Shown in pieces: positions 35,930 to 48,026 of a stretch of 64,000 bases of DNA. A program made the position numbers and the translations under genes. The stretch comes from Sapria himalayana (taxonomy: Eukaryota > Streptophyta > Magnoliopsida > Malpighiales > Rafflesiaceae). Position 1 is the first letter of the stretch. Every line of letters starts with the position of its first letter. Under the pieces are notes generated by a model that ran no database searches, was not told the origin of the DNA, and saw only the letters and a program-made list of their open reading frames with translations. Location: NCBI GenBank assembly GCA_029783825.1, contig JAREIK010000751.1:1120569-1184568 (forward strand). Direction: 5' to 3'.

Positions 35930-36575
35930 AATTTTTTTTGGTTGAGTTATTATTTATATTTAGATCTAGATTATTTTTATAATATTTATTATTTATTATT
36001 TTATTAATTTAATATTTAGATTATTTAGAGAGTTTTAAGTATGAAAGAATTATATTAGATATTTATTTACATTATGATTATACACTTGTACTAAAAATAG
36101 ATTCAACAAAGATTAAACATATGTTCCTTCAACCTTTGTGCCCAACAACTTCATAATTGCAAATTATCAACTAGAATGTTTGTCCATCAATATTAATTTA
36201 CTTACGAACATAATTTATTATTTATAAAATATCACAATATAATAAAATTAATAAAATAAAATAGGCTCACTTTTTGAAAAATTGAGAGGAAAAAGTTGAG
36301 GATATTATAATTTCAATGAAAAAATTTTACATATTAATACACTATTAATTATAGAAAATTCATAACATTAAAAAAATAATTAAAAAAAAATTATTTCTAT
36401 TTATTTATCGACAGAAATGCAATAACCATTGGATTTCTATATATTGTCGTTGGATGAAATCTAATGGCTTACAAATATTTTTTTGTTTTTGTTTTTTACT
36501 TGTGTTTCTAACGACATTGATAGTCTTTGTTGTCGAAGTGTCTATCTGAAGGTGCATCTTGATAAACTTTTAAAT

Positions 36576-36645
36576 GGGGCATGTGAATGTGTACCCCCCA
36601 TTTTAAAATAGTTATTAAAATAAGGTGTATATATTCACATGCCCC
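36576..36645. other. Subterminal hairpin in copy E
   Basis: ggggcatgtgaat (36576-36588) is the perfect reverse complement of attcacatgcccc (36633-36645), with a 44-base loop. It occupies the same inner edge of the GC-rich end as the hairpin cluster of copy B. Confidence 0.8.
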
Positions 36646-36962
36646 TTGTGTTAACATGCCAACATGATAGGAGTGTGACAGGCATGTGTCATTGCCTGTT
36701 CGTGATTGTCAATTTGAATGTATCAAGCCGTGACAGGGACAACATGTGGTTCTTCCTTCACGAGCTTAGCACAACATGAGCCATGTCATTGATTGACATG
36801 AGGCAAGTCCAATTATGGGGTTGGATCATGCTATGTTGTGCCCCGGGTGGAGCTTGTGTAATTGGCCCAATAGCGACCTTTATATATAACAAATATTCTC
36901 ATCATGTATTGTATTGATTATGGGATAGTAAACCAGATTTATTGAGATAGCTTATACATTCT

Positions 36963-37740
36963 TCCTTTGAAAGAGTGTTTTGGAGGATTTTCAGAGAGAT
37001 GCAATGTTCCTTTTATTTTATCAGTCAAATATCTTTTTTTAATATTTATTATGTTCATTTTCAAATTTTGCATCATTGAGAGATATTATTTAGTTTATTT
37101 CACAAAGTCTTTTGGAATACTTATTTTGTGCATGGTTTCTCCGACTCTCTCAGATTGGGATAAGATAACTCATAAAGCAAGGCTTTGAAATATATATTTC
37201 TTAGTTATTTCAATACTCAAAAAAAAAAAATAAATATTTTTCATCAAAGTCTGATAGAATATTAGTGAGTGTTAAGTGTTGACATTATCTTTATATGTAT
37301 GATTAATTTTTTAACAAGCTTAGGAAGAACAAGAGTTCAAAAGATACATACGAGTGTTGACACTATCTTTATATGTTTGATTAATGTCTTTTTCAGTTAT
37401 TTTTTTATTGTGTCTCCTTTCAATTCTTGTATCGTTTAGAAATATTATTTAGTTTATTTTACTAAGTTTTCTGGAGTAATTGTTTAATACATCATCTCTC
37501 TTAGACTGGGATACAATAACCATAAGACTTGAAATTTGCATTTCTTAGTTATTTTAGTATTCAAAAGGATATTATTATTTTGTATTTAAGTCTAATAGAG
37601 CATTATTGAGTGTTGATTGCTGGCATTATTTGTTAAACATGATTAATTTTTTAACGAGACTAAAAATAATAAAAGTTTAGAAGGTATATTTGGACTTTTT
37701 TTTTCTTTTCTATAGTTCACTTAAATCTCTAGTTAAAGGA
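36963..37740 (+). pseudogene. Ty1/copia integrase segment, two tandem copies
   Basis: Copy 1 (about 37000-37365) and copy 2 (about 37366-37730) repeat with a period near 360 bp; landmarks are gatattatttagtttatt (37082, 37443), gactgggata, cttagttatttcaatactcaaaa and gattaattttttaacaag. Translation of copy 1 (36967-37188) reads GGFSERCNVPFILSVKYLF, ILCMVSPTLSDWDKITHKA, matching copia integrase ...WGDAVLTAxYLINR and VFGCVCFVHxLSPGxDKLSPRA. It is the same polyprotein segment as in the triplication at 24833-26165. Both copies are stop-ridden. Confidence 0.7.
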
Positions 37741-38300
37741 GAGAGCCAATTATCGACGACATGAATTTGTTAGTCTTGATCTTGATGGTTTTTTAAATGA
37801 AGTCATCATATGTGATGACAAGCACATATCAAATTGAATCTGTAGAGAGTGATATTTCTCATGAGTGATTATATTTTTCTAGTCTAGATGACCTGATATT
37901 GTACTAGTCTACTCCAACTTCAAATCATGATAAGCTAAGTACTGAAAGACTTGACCATCAAGAACTTAAGATCTACACTAGGAGGAAGGGACACACACAA
38001 CCTGTGTAAAGCATATGCGAGTCTCTTGAGAAGCTAAATAATCTTCTAATTAATTTATCTGATATTAATTTTTCATTAATTCTCTAGATAAAATAAAATA
38101 GTTGTACTTAATATTCTATTTCACATGTGATAAATTTAACATACAAACTGAGATAATTCAATAATACTTGTATAAATAATTCATTCATCAAATTCATTTT
38201 TATCTTGGTCAAAAGTGATCGAGGTAATTCTAAGGTTGCGTATTCTTATCAAAATCATAAAAGAATAAAAAATTAAATAATATGAAAATTGTGATACTTT
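37741..38300 (+). other. Probable copia integrase-RT linker remnant
   Basis: Around 37958-38020 a frame reads LKIYTRRKGHTQPV, resembling the copia linker LQVYxRRR...PV between integrase and RT. Beyond that it is AT-rich and unreadable. It probably belongs to the element with the duplicated integrase segment. Confidence 0.45.
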
Positions 38301-38659
38301 TCGTCAAAATGGTATGTATAAGTATACAACACCATGTTTAGAGAAAAACACATGAGCTGATACCTATTTAAGGTTTTTGTGAATATGTTTGGTGTTTGTT
38401 TCATTATTTTAATATATGTTATAATTATTTATGTTAAATTTTTTTACTTAGGACGAAGTAGGTAATCTTTATATATTTTGTTTGTCAATGAAATATTAGT
38501 TTTAAGATTACATATTTTATTATTTACTTGTCATAATAAAGAATAGTGAGAGAAGAAAATATAAACTTGATTATATGTTATATTCAAAATATAAAACTTT
38601 ATATCTTAGTGTTTATGGTGTTAAGGTTACCTCCTAGAAAAGTATAAAATTTATCGTGA

Positions 38660-40100
38660 CATATATCTCCTCTTTGTGTATGCTAGTGCATAACTTGAAT
38701 CTGAATACATGAGTAATTGTAAGTATTTATGATATTTGAAAGAGTTAATAAGTCTTTGAGACTTCAAATATCTTAGTATGCAGAGAATTACTTCAAGGTT
38801 AACTTGTCAAGAAGAATCTAAAAAATAGCCAATTATATTGATTGTATATATTATATTTGATTTGATTATAGTTAGTTAATTAATTTTCACTATGATTCTT
38901 TTATTAGTAGTAGAGTCAATGGAAAGGGTTGTATCAAAAATTAATTTAATATCTGTATCAAAAGGAGTATTTACTGGCGCTCAATCTCAAAGATTAATTT
39001 TTGTACATGTTTTAAATGCACATCTCCTCTATGAAAAATTGGCATTACTCGTAGAATAATTAATTTTTATGTCAAGAAAGTATCTGAGTTTCTCAAGGTA
39101 ATTCATTTGAAATTATGCTTGAAGTACTCATTAAATTGAGTGATTCATAATTTGTAATTTTCTGTAATCATAATACCACCTACACAGACAACTAGGAAAA
39201 TTATCATGCTATCAGGATTCATATAAAAGAATGAAAAAAGTTAATAACACACTTGTGTGATCCAAATGAGATGATTATCTATGAGAATTTGACAAATCAT
39301 GCTGTCGATGACTGCTTTAGTCCATACAATATCTTTGTAATCTATAACTTATATTTGATTGTATTGCATGAAGCTCCCCCATACACATTTTCTTATGATT
39401 GACATAAATAAATATATTCTTTACATATAACTGGTATATCTTTCAACTGTGAAATATTATAAGAGAAATAAGAATTTACTATGATATTACCATTATCATT
39501 GGATAGTAAGTGTTCTGGTAGTTTACTGTAAATATCTAAGTGAAATTGAATCCCCTCACTATAAATCTTGTCTTAAGTTAATTTTTTTTTGAATTAGTCT
39601 TTACATTGAATATTTATTTGCAACTAACAATAAATTTTTTCTAAAGTCATGGTGCAAGTTTATAAATTTCATTAAAGTTAAAAATATGTATTTTTTTCAT
39701 CATTGCTTCTCATCATTATGGATGAGATAATATGCTCAAGGAATCATGAATATCCTAATATCAATAATATAAATGATACAAGAAAAAAAAGAAGAAATAA
39801 ATGAGTATAATTAAATTTGTAAAATTAGAAGCTGAGTAAAATTTGTTCATTCGGGAAAGTAATCAAAAAGTCAAGATCAGGTGGATTGCTCGTAGGATTA
39901 TCTGGCTCTTTAGTAGTCTAGTCTATGATTTGAGAAGACTGGTCATATATTTCTCCTAATATTAATTCTAAATTGAGTGATCAAGTTTTTTAATTTTTAA
40001 TTTTAGCAGATATGAGTTTGTATTAGCGAATACTCATGGAATAGGTTTACTCTGTCATTTGGATTTAATCTCTTTATTTGGGAACTACACACTTTCCAAA
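38660..40100 (-). pseudogene. Ty1/copia reverse transcriptase relic (minus strand)
   Basis: Minus-strand translation of about 39020-39130 reads YFKHNFKM, then LEKLRYFLDIKI, matching the copia motif LxxxFxMKDLGxLKYFLGIEI. About 38950-39010 reads APVNTPFDTDIKL, matching the KPxxTPMDPNxKL that follows it. Upstream (39260-39360) a decayed segment fits the start of RT. The orientation is opposite to the copia fragments at 37.0-38.3 kb, so these are two elements in tail-to-tail arrangement. The catalytic YVDD could not be found. Confidence 0.65.
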
Positions 40101-41117
40101 CTCAATAATATTTAAATTTATTAGTAGATATGATATCTTCATAAGAGTAAGATTATATTGAGTATCAACATGCTAAAATATAGTTAATGAGTAACTCTCT
40201 ACTAACTTATTGTCCTTGCAAGACTACATATAAGAGAGAGAGAGCGTAATAGATCCCAGTGAAACATCTAGATTCAAACTCTAATTCATTAAAAAAACGT
40301 TATAATTAAAAAAAAGGAAAATTTTATACTTATTAAAATCATACTAATTTCTGGTGAAAAAATATTTGTACATTCTCTAGGTATTAGAGTATCCAAGGAA
40401 ATTATATCTCAAAATCTTAGATGTCAACTTATTTTGTCTTAGAAAATTATCTCGAATAAATCATGTACATTCAAAACTTGTGGAAGACAAGTTGATTAGT
40501 CTCTCTATGATATAAAATTTAAAAGGTTATATATTGAGAAATGATAAAAAAATATATCTGATTAATAAAATAGTTTACAGTTAAAAAATATGTTTTTCCA
40601 AAAATATTTCAGAACATTATTTTCAAGTAATAATATTTGAATCATTTCTCAATTTTATATATTTTTTTCTTTCAACAATTCATATTTATTGGGGTGTTCC
40701 AACACATAAAGATTGCTATATAATCTAATGATCTATATATTAAGTGATGAATAAGTTTGATGTATATTTTAATTTTATTATTGTTTCTTAATTTTTTAAT
40801 ATTTTTATCAAGTTAAATTTTTTATAATTTTGAGAAAAATCTAAAAAATAAAAAAAATTATGATTTATCATGAAATAGATATAACAATGTGTATCTTGAT
40901 TAGTTATAAATAAAAGTGATTGAATACATAAATTTCTCTTTGATATATTTTCTATTAATCCTTATATGTTTGAGTATATTAAATCAATTGAGTTGCTACT
41001 CAAACTAGACTGAAGTATAAGATTACTATATTCTTAAGATTAGAATAAAATATTTTTAGCTTGATTTATTGTAAATGGCAAAGTGGTGCATATAATAAGT
41101 CCAAAATACTTAAATAT
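40101..41117. other. AT-rich sequence, no firm feature
   Basis: Possibly the upstream part of the minus-strand copia element, but no motif could be read. It ends with TSD cttaaatat (41109-41117). Confidence 0.4.
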
Positions 41118-41865
41118 TAAGAAGCACGGACACGAATACGGACACGAGGATACGACACGGCAGGATATGGGGACACGATAAATTTTAAAAAACTAGGATT
41201 GGATACGGCTAGGATACGGTATAATAAAAAAAATAAAATTAAAAATAAAAATAAAAATAAAAATAAAAATTATTTTCTTTATAAATATTAAGTATTTTAT
41301 AAAATAAAATAAAATAAAATATTTTATATTATTTTATTTTATAATATAATATTTATAATTATCTTATTTTATCAAATAATATTGTAAAATTATCTTATTG
41401 TAAAAAAAATATATTTTTTATTTTATAAAATAAAAATATTTTATTTTAATTTATCAAAATCACGCCCTGCCTAGCCTACAGAATCGCGCCCTTGCCACCC
41501 CACAAAATCATGCATCCCCTTGCCGCCCCATAAAATCGTGCCTCGGCCTCCCCACAGAATCGCATACACCCCCGCCGCCCCACAGATTCGGCCATTCGGT
41601 GTCGTGGGTGATTTCAGCCACTTGACATCGTGGGCGATGTCGGCCACTCGACGTCGTCGAACGTCAGCCACTCAACATTGTCGGCATGAATACGGCATCC
41701 GATGCATCCGTCTGATACGCCATGTGGCGTATCAGACATGGACTGGTCAAGGATATGCTACGTGGCATATCGGACACATATCCGTGTCGTGTCCGTACCG
41801 TGTCCACTTATCCACGTGTCAGACACGTGGATACGACTATAGGGAGCCATATCTATGCTTTCTTA
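41118..41865. mobile_element. hAT family-2 deletion derivative (748 bp)
   Basis: Starts TAAGAAGCACGGACACG and ends GCTTTCTTA. It is flanked by identical cttaaatat (41109-41117 and 41866-41874). The left 110 bases match the left end of 16186-19649 (gatacgacacggcaggatatgg, ggctaggatacgg), and the right about 280 bases match its right end (acgtggcatatcggac, cacgtgt, gtgtccgtaccgtgtcc). The transposase is deleted and replaced by AAAAT repeats (41236-41345). The middle (41460-41720) is GC-rich and also related to 19283-19400. Frames such as 41520-41870 are not genes. Confidence 0.85.
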
Positions 41866-41874
41866 CTTAAATAT

Positions 41875-44428
41875 ATAGAAGATCTTATCATCAAAGAGAG
41901 AACATACTTTTTAAATTGGATTCATTATTAGGACTTTCAATTATTCAAATAAATATCATTAAAATTAAATGCAAAGTTAGAGCTAATCATGCCTGTAAAG
42001 ATAATTCATAGAGAAATAATATGACAATAAGGAAAAATATAACATGAGAAAGAAGTAAAGATTCAAGCTGAATAATATCATATCTAATAACTTTTAAAAT
42101 ATTTGTTATTGATTACTATAATATTATTAAAACAAGAAAAGAAAATAATGAATGAAGTTTGATTGTTAGTAATGTGAATGCTTACTCTTGTATTGATAAT
42201 TAATGAGTCTGAAGTGAGAGTATGAGTAAAAAAAATTCTATGAAATCGAAAAGAATGAAATGATCTGCTATTATCTTAGATGAAAGTTTTATATATTTCT
42301 TTCTAGTGTCATGGTGAATGAACTTTGTGAAGATTTCTAAACTTTGTGAATTAGGAGATGTCGATTAAATTTGAGCATATTTTTGAAATTTCACTATCTT
42401 CGTTTCTTTCAGTTTAAAAGAAGTTTTTTCAGCCACAAATATTCTAGATAGTTTTCTTGATAATACTTTTAGCCGATATTAATTTTTTAAGAATTATGCT
42501 AAATTTCAGTCAGCTATTTATATTTTAATTTAGACAAAATTATTTATAAAAGTCTGACAGTATCACAGTAATTGAAGAATAATATTAACCTGAGAATTCA
42601 CATTAATATCAATTATAAAGATATCTAGTTTATTTAAAAAATCAATCATTTTGAGAATATGATCCCCCCATCAGAATGTTTTTAGTCATTGTAGTATTCA
42701 TTAGATTAATCTTAGTTTTCTATCTGACAAAATGAGTCTAATTATCAAATATTCTTTTGAGATTAGATATCAAGTTATATGTAGTAATCATTGATTGATA
42801 TTTATTTTAACGTATATTTGATATAGAAGCTAAAATATAATAGTTAGATATCTCATTAATCTATATTTATTTCTCATAAGACTTGGCTTACTCATCAGTT
42901 TCACTCGGATGAGTTTTTTCTAGTATATATTTGTGAGTACGAATTTATAATTCTCAAATATCAATAAAATGTCAAAATTTCTCTTCCAATCAATTTAATT
43001 GGTTCAGTCGAGTTTATTCTTTTTGAGAATGATAACAAGCGGGTTGAAATACATCTTCTTCTAAATGTCTAAAAAAAATTTCATCTAGCTTTATTAATTT
43101 AAATTCTATTACAAGAATTGGTTTCATATAATTCTTGAATGAATTTATTATCAATCTGACACATCATGAATAGTATGTCTTGAAGGGAGAATGTTTTTTA
43201 TTAATTATTTGTTCAAATATATTAATTCTTAATAATTTTGTTATCTAGGCAGCAGGTCATGCCAAACAATATTTAAATTAATAATTTATCTTTTATTCCT
43301 GTAAATAATAACAATGATTCAGGGTGCTGCTACCAAATTGTCATCTATTTTATCAACTTAATGCATGTCCTAGCATTTTCTCTTGTTTCAAGTACTTCAG
43401 TCTTCAACAGATTACTTTTCTTGGAATAAAAAATTTTTCTTACTATATGTGCTTTGTTTAGTTTTTATTTTATGAGAGGAAAAATGTTGCTTCTTAAATC
43501 TTAATTTGGTAGGCATTTTTTTCTTGGATACTTTAGCATCGAAAAGAATATTAATATTATTTTTTGTGTAATTATTATTGTTGATATGAACTTTTTTGAT
43601 ATTACATCTTTTTAAAACATACATTAGATATTGTTGATCATTAGATCTTTGAGGAGGCCTCAAGTCTGTCTCATTCAATCAAACCTTCTGGTGAGTCGTT
43701 GGTTTTGTATTCCGTCGTCTCATACAATCAAGCCTCAAGAATTTTACATTTAATCAACACTTGTTAATATTTAAGCGTTGAATAAAAATGACATATCACA
43801 TTCTAGGGGATTGCTTTGGGCTATAAAGAACTTTTCTATAGTCTATATTTCATATTAGCACTCAATGAAACAAAAAAAACTTGATAGTCACTATATAAAT
43901 ATCTTATTCTCGAAATTATCATGAAAAATTATACTATTTATGTCTAATTAATATATAATTTATCTGTGAGAAATAGTAACAAAAGTAATAATATGATAGT
44001 AATAATTTTTGACATAAACAAAAAAATATTTTAATAATTTATATCATAAGTTTGTATAAATTATATTGGTATTAACTTTAAATTGAGCTCATCTATCTTT
44101 TATTCTGGTCTAATCTTTATATTATACACTCAATTACATCTCATTGTATGTTTATTTGGAGGGTTCAAAACAAGATTTTATGTATTATTGTAAGTAATTA
44201 TATTTAGTTTATCTAACATAATTCATTATAATTTTAAATGACTAATTAAATCATAATGATAATTTAGGGGTTTGCAATTATAAAGAGAAGATGTGCCATC
44301 GAAATAAGAATAAGAAAGTATAAGTGATAATGAATGTTAGGTAGAATATATCCTTAGTTCATTTCAAAAGCAATCAAATGATGAAAATCGATACTTTAAA
44401 CTAGAGATGTCTCACAATTCTTTTTAAG
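41875..44428. other. AT-rich sequence, possible 5' half of the minus-strand copia element
   Basis: Shows no readable domain. The orientation of the nearby RT relic would place integrase and gag here on the minus strand, and the 88-residue lysine/asparagine-rich minus frame at 43412-43678 could be a gag remnant, but no motif proves it. No other feature was recognised in these 2.5 kb. Confidence 0.3.
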
Positions 44429-44504
44429 ACCAATTGTGGTTGCAGTATCAGGTGCAAGAGCAAGTTCAATTGACAGATTGTGAGGAATAACAGCTGGACA
44501 AAGG

Positions 44505-45025
44505 TATAGGTGTCAAGTGGGCCCAACGGCCCAAACATGACACAAGACATGACTCAATTAAGCCATGTCTTCCTTGGCATGACATGGTCCATCACCATGT
44601 CTGGACCTATGTTGGGCCGGCCGAGACATGGCCTGTGCCGTGCTGGGCTGAGATAGCTGTGGCTTGTGCTGTGCCAGGAATAACCCACGTGTTTGGCCTG
44701 TTGGCATGATCCACCGGCACGTAAGGAGTAAATCATATATGTCTAATGGGTATGGGTTATGGGTTATAGGTATCCGGGATGGGAACCAGGTGCGGTCCAG
44801 TTGGCCAATGCCCAATCTGCCTGGTCCCGGTTCAGTTTAGTTACTGAACTTATTTCAGTAACAAATCACCACGTGGTGGGTTTTATTAATGAAACTCACC
44901 ATGTGGTTGGCCCTGGCTGGCATTGGCCTTAGTCTTAGACTTACATTGATAGGCTAGTGATTAAAGCCTTTTTGGCAGTTGCTTGTCCTTGTCACGACGG
45001 CGATGATGACATGATGTCACCTGTA
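44505..45025. mobile_element. hAT family-1-like element in the host-gene intron
   Basis: Starts TATAGGTGTCAAGTGGGC immediately after exon 44429-44503, so the donor GT is made of exon-side G and the first T of the TIR. GC-rich words (ggcatgac, gccgtgctggg) extend to about 44930. A possible right end TGTCACCTGTA closes at 45025. No TSD copy of gacaaagg was found on the right, so that boundary is uncertain. An inverted motif caccacgtggtg/caccatgtggttgg lies at 44869-44925. Confidence 0.6.
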
Positions 45026-46480
45026 CTGCTGTACAACATGTACTCGCCCAAGGCGTTAAATTTTATTTGTAACAAGATAAATATCTTTCATGAAAGTATT
45101 TAAATCTCCCAAGGCTTTTTAATTAAAATTGTAACTGAAAATATTTTTTGATTTGAGTGATTTTTAATTTTTCATTTTCAATAAATACAATCTCAAATGT
45201 ATGCAATATACACAATTAATAACATTACTTTATTATCAAGACTTCTCTACAAATTTATGATTTCTGAGTTAAGAGTTGTGATGTATGAAAAAAAATTGTA
45301 TTTTATATCTGCTGCTTTATGTGATATCGTGCAACTGATAAAAGATGTGTTTATTGCTCGACTTGAGAGAAAACTATGCTTGATATAAACTTAACCTAGT
45401 TTTTATCAGCCGATGCTTTGTCACATAACCCAGTTTTTGCATCTGTTATAAACCCACCAGGTGTTCTTTATATGATGGGATTTGTAAAGCACATCATATC
45501 CCAAGCTTCTTAATCCTCACAGCCTATTTATGATGGAGTCCCCCAGGCGAATATCGGTGACATAATAAACCAAAGTGGCACAGCTTAACTCGCAGATGAA
45601 TTAATTAATTATTCTAATATTTGGTACATAAAGTTGGTACCATGGAATTTTTTGGAGTAAGAGTACTGCAATAATTATTCTGTCTTTGTTAATGTGTGAG
45701 TAATTTGGTGTTGAATTACCCGGTGATGATTGTGATAATATTGGTTTCAATTTATTATTAATGGCTGATATTGGATAAAGCAGACCAGTGTGTGGTGTGG
45801 ATGATACTGTTTTTGAAATTGTACCCCATGGGGTGATGATCGTGATAAAATGTTGTTCCTTTTCATTTCTTTTTTGTGATTGTTTCTGAATCATTTTATC
45901 AATTATTGTTCGAAATATTTTATTATATGATGTTTAATTTCTTTTTTAAATTAAAATATTTTTAAAAATGTTTGTTTAATATACTGTCATACTAATGTGA
46001 AACAAACCCATTCTAAAGTTATTGGTTGACATAAACATATGCTTGTAAAAAGTGTTTCCTCCATCAACAATAGAAAGATGAAATTAAACCATGTTATTTT
46101 TGTGAACATTGCAGTTTTGGCAAGAGTAAGAGATTTCTTAGAACTCATAACTGACACTGTCAAGGGCCCACAACATGATGCTCAGGTGCTCTCATTCTAT
46201 ATCAGAAGAACATGAATTTGTTCATGATACTTGGCACGATCTAATTTATCACAGAAAATAACATGGGAATGACCATGATTTATTTAGCTTTAAAATCAAA
46301 ATTAGATAGTTTTTTTTTTCCGTTTTTTTTTTTTGTAGAGAAATTATGGAAGTTATAATCTTGTGCAGATTTTTTTTTTTTTAAAATTTGGTGTATTCTG
46401 TAGCTAGATTGATGCATCGAATAATCACTGGGTCTGGGGTAGGAGCAGGGCTTTTCCTGTCCCTTTCCTTAGAGGTGTAC

Positions 46481-46905
46481 TGTCAGCTCCTCAACTAGAT
46501 AACACAAGTCCCGTGTGGCATTAGGGTGCTGCCTTGGCCCCATGGCCCGCCTGAGGGAAAACGAGCAAGGCAAGGTTGGCTTGCTGGATTGAAGACTAGA
46601 GTTAGAGTAGGACTAAGTCATTATTGTACTAGGATTGCCCTTGAGCACCCTATATAAAAGGGCCTGCGTGCCCACTTGGTTAAAAAAAAATATATATATA
46701 CTCTGGAGTTGGATCCAGAGAATAGCATAGAGCCTGAGATGTGGGAGCCTTTGCAAAATTGTCTTGTATTTTAGTAGCTAATAAAATACGAGTTGGGGAG
46801 AGTGCCCCGAAAGCCTGGTGCTTGATAGAATTGTGGGGCATTGGGAAGGCTGGCCTAGTGGGTTCCTAGGCGCTGCGCACGAGCCAAAAAAGAAGACGTG
46901 TGACA
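46481..46905 (+). repeat. 5' LTR of the chromovirus
   Basis: Begins TGTCAGCTCC and ends GTGTGACA. TATA box tatataaaag at 46651-46660, polyadenylation signal aataaa at 46780-46785 and an (A)n(TA)n tract near 46682-46698. These mark U3, R and U5 in the expected order. Confidence 0.92.
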
Positions 46906-46906
46906 G

Positions 46907-46923
46907 TTGCTATCGGAGGCAAG
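46907..46923 (+). promoter_or_regulatory. Primer-binding site (initiator tRNA-Met type, degenerate)
   Basis: TTGCTATCGGAGGCAAGG, one to two bases after the LTR, resembles the plant form TGGTATCAGAGCCAGG used to prime minus-strand synthesis, with several mismatches. Confidence 0.75.
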
Positions 46924-46924
46924 G

Positions 46925-48026
46925 ATGACCAACGTGAGGATGACGGTTGATGCACTGCATGAGCAAGTAGCAAGGATAGAGGCCGAGGTAGGCACCCAGG
47001 TGTCCAGGCTCGATGCGGAGATAGGCACAGCAACTGAGGCGAACTCCACCCTTTTGACTCAAATCACTGATGCTGTTCTGCGACTTGATTCACATTTTTG
47101 AATTGATGGAGACCCGCAAGAAAGCCGTTGAGGAACGGACGGGGTCTTTCCAGGACCGAATGCAGGACATGACCGAGGAGTTCGAGGAGCAAATCAGATC
47201 TCTAGAGGGGGAGATCGTGTTGCTGAAGCAAGCAGTGGTGCAGGGCACGCCAGCTGCTACAGATCCGCCTCCTGCAAAGGTGTGAGTACCCGAGCCCAAG
47301 ACTTTTTGTGGTGCGCGGAATGCAAAAGACTTGGAGAACTTCTTCTGGGACATGGAGCAATACTTCATCGCTGCTCGAATATCGGTGGGTGAACAGGTAA
47401 CGATAACCACTATGTATTTGACAAGTGATGCAAAGATTTGGTGGGGGACCAGAACGAGCGACGATGCTGCTGCTGGCTGACCAAAGATTGAGAGCTAGGA
47501 GATCTTGAAAAAGGAGCTGAAGGATCAGTTCTTACCCACAAATACAGCGTGGATGGCGAGGGAGCCTCTGAAGAAACTGAAGCAAACGGGCTCAGTCAGA
47601 GACTATGTGAAGGAGTTTAGCTCATTGATCCTTGACATCAAGGACATGTCCGAAGTCGATAAACTGTTCAACTTCATGTCCGGGTTGCAGGGATGGGCTC
47701 AAACTGTACTGAGGAGGCAAGGTGTCCGAGACTTGTCCTCAGCCTTGGTGGCATCGGACTGCCTATCCGACTACAGAGTGACCTTTTCATCTTCTCCCAC
47801 CCAAAATGGGAAAGGCCACAGCAAAGAGTCGAACTGGAAGTCAGATGGAAAGACCTCCAAGAGTGGAGGCAAGGGTTGGAAGAAACCACAGGGTATGCAA
47901 GCTAAAGAGGGGGAGAGGGCGACTTCCTCACAAACTACCAGGCCGTTGGGATGCTTTATCTGCGATGGGCCACATCGAGCAAGGGATTGCCCAAAGAAGG
48001 AGAAGCTCAATGCACTCAGAGCTTAA
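46925..48026 (+). pseudogene. Chromovirus gag (broken)
   Basis: Gag forms the particle and binds the RNA. It starts at ATG 46925 with a coiled-coil-like stretch (VDALHEQVARIEAEVGTQVS). A frame change near 47080-47100 continues it as ELMETRKKAVEERTG. Stops at 47283, about 47478 and 47496 interrupt the linker. The retrotransposon-gag core follows at 47505-47760 (LKDQFLPTN, VRDYVKEFSSLIL, FNFMSGLQGWAQ), then a basic linker and a CCHC zinc knuckle CFICDGPHRARDC (spacing C-x2-C-x3-H-x4-C) near 47950-47990. The frame closes with TAA at 48024, at the gag-pol junction. Confidence 0.9.

Larger units (their letters stand above)
33277..36882 (-). mobile_element. hAT family-1 copy E, full length (3,606 bp)
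   Basis: Left end: decayed TIR followed by cgggcc-type GC-rich sequence (33277-33720). Right end: GC-rich 36560-36882 with terminal GCGACCTTTA. Flanks gttataac (33269-33276) and tatataac (36883-36890) agree at 6 of 8. Interior order is identical to copies A and B: AT-rich 3' part, transposase remnant on minus, N-terminal region near 35260, 5' region, hairpin and GC-rich end. Its length nearly equals copy B without its insertion. It carries an internal 330-bp tandem duplication. Confidence 0.75.

Noticed and set aside
41471..41931. Frames of 66, 116 and 69 residues
   Set aside because: Inside the family-2 hAT derivative and its repeats; no family similarity.
43412..43678. 88-residue lysine-rich minus-strand frame
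   Set aside because: Possibly a copia gag remnant, but no zinc knuckle or gag motif can be shown, so it is not called a gene.
45197..45388. 63-residue frame considered as an extra exon of the host gene
   Set aside because: The residues looked exon-like, but no splice sites with compatible phase were found between exons 44429-44503 and 45410-45556, which already join in frame.
45601..45894. 97-residue minus-strand frame
   Set aside because: Lies in an intron of the plus-strand exon chain and shows no family motif.
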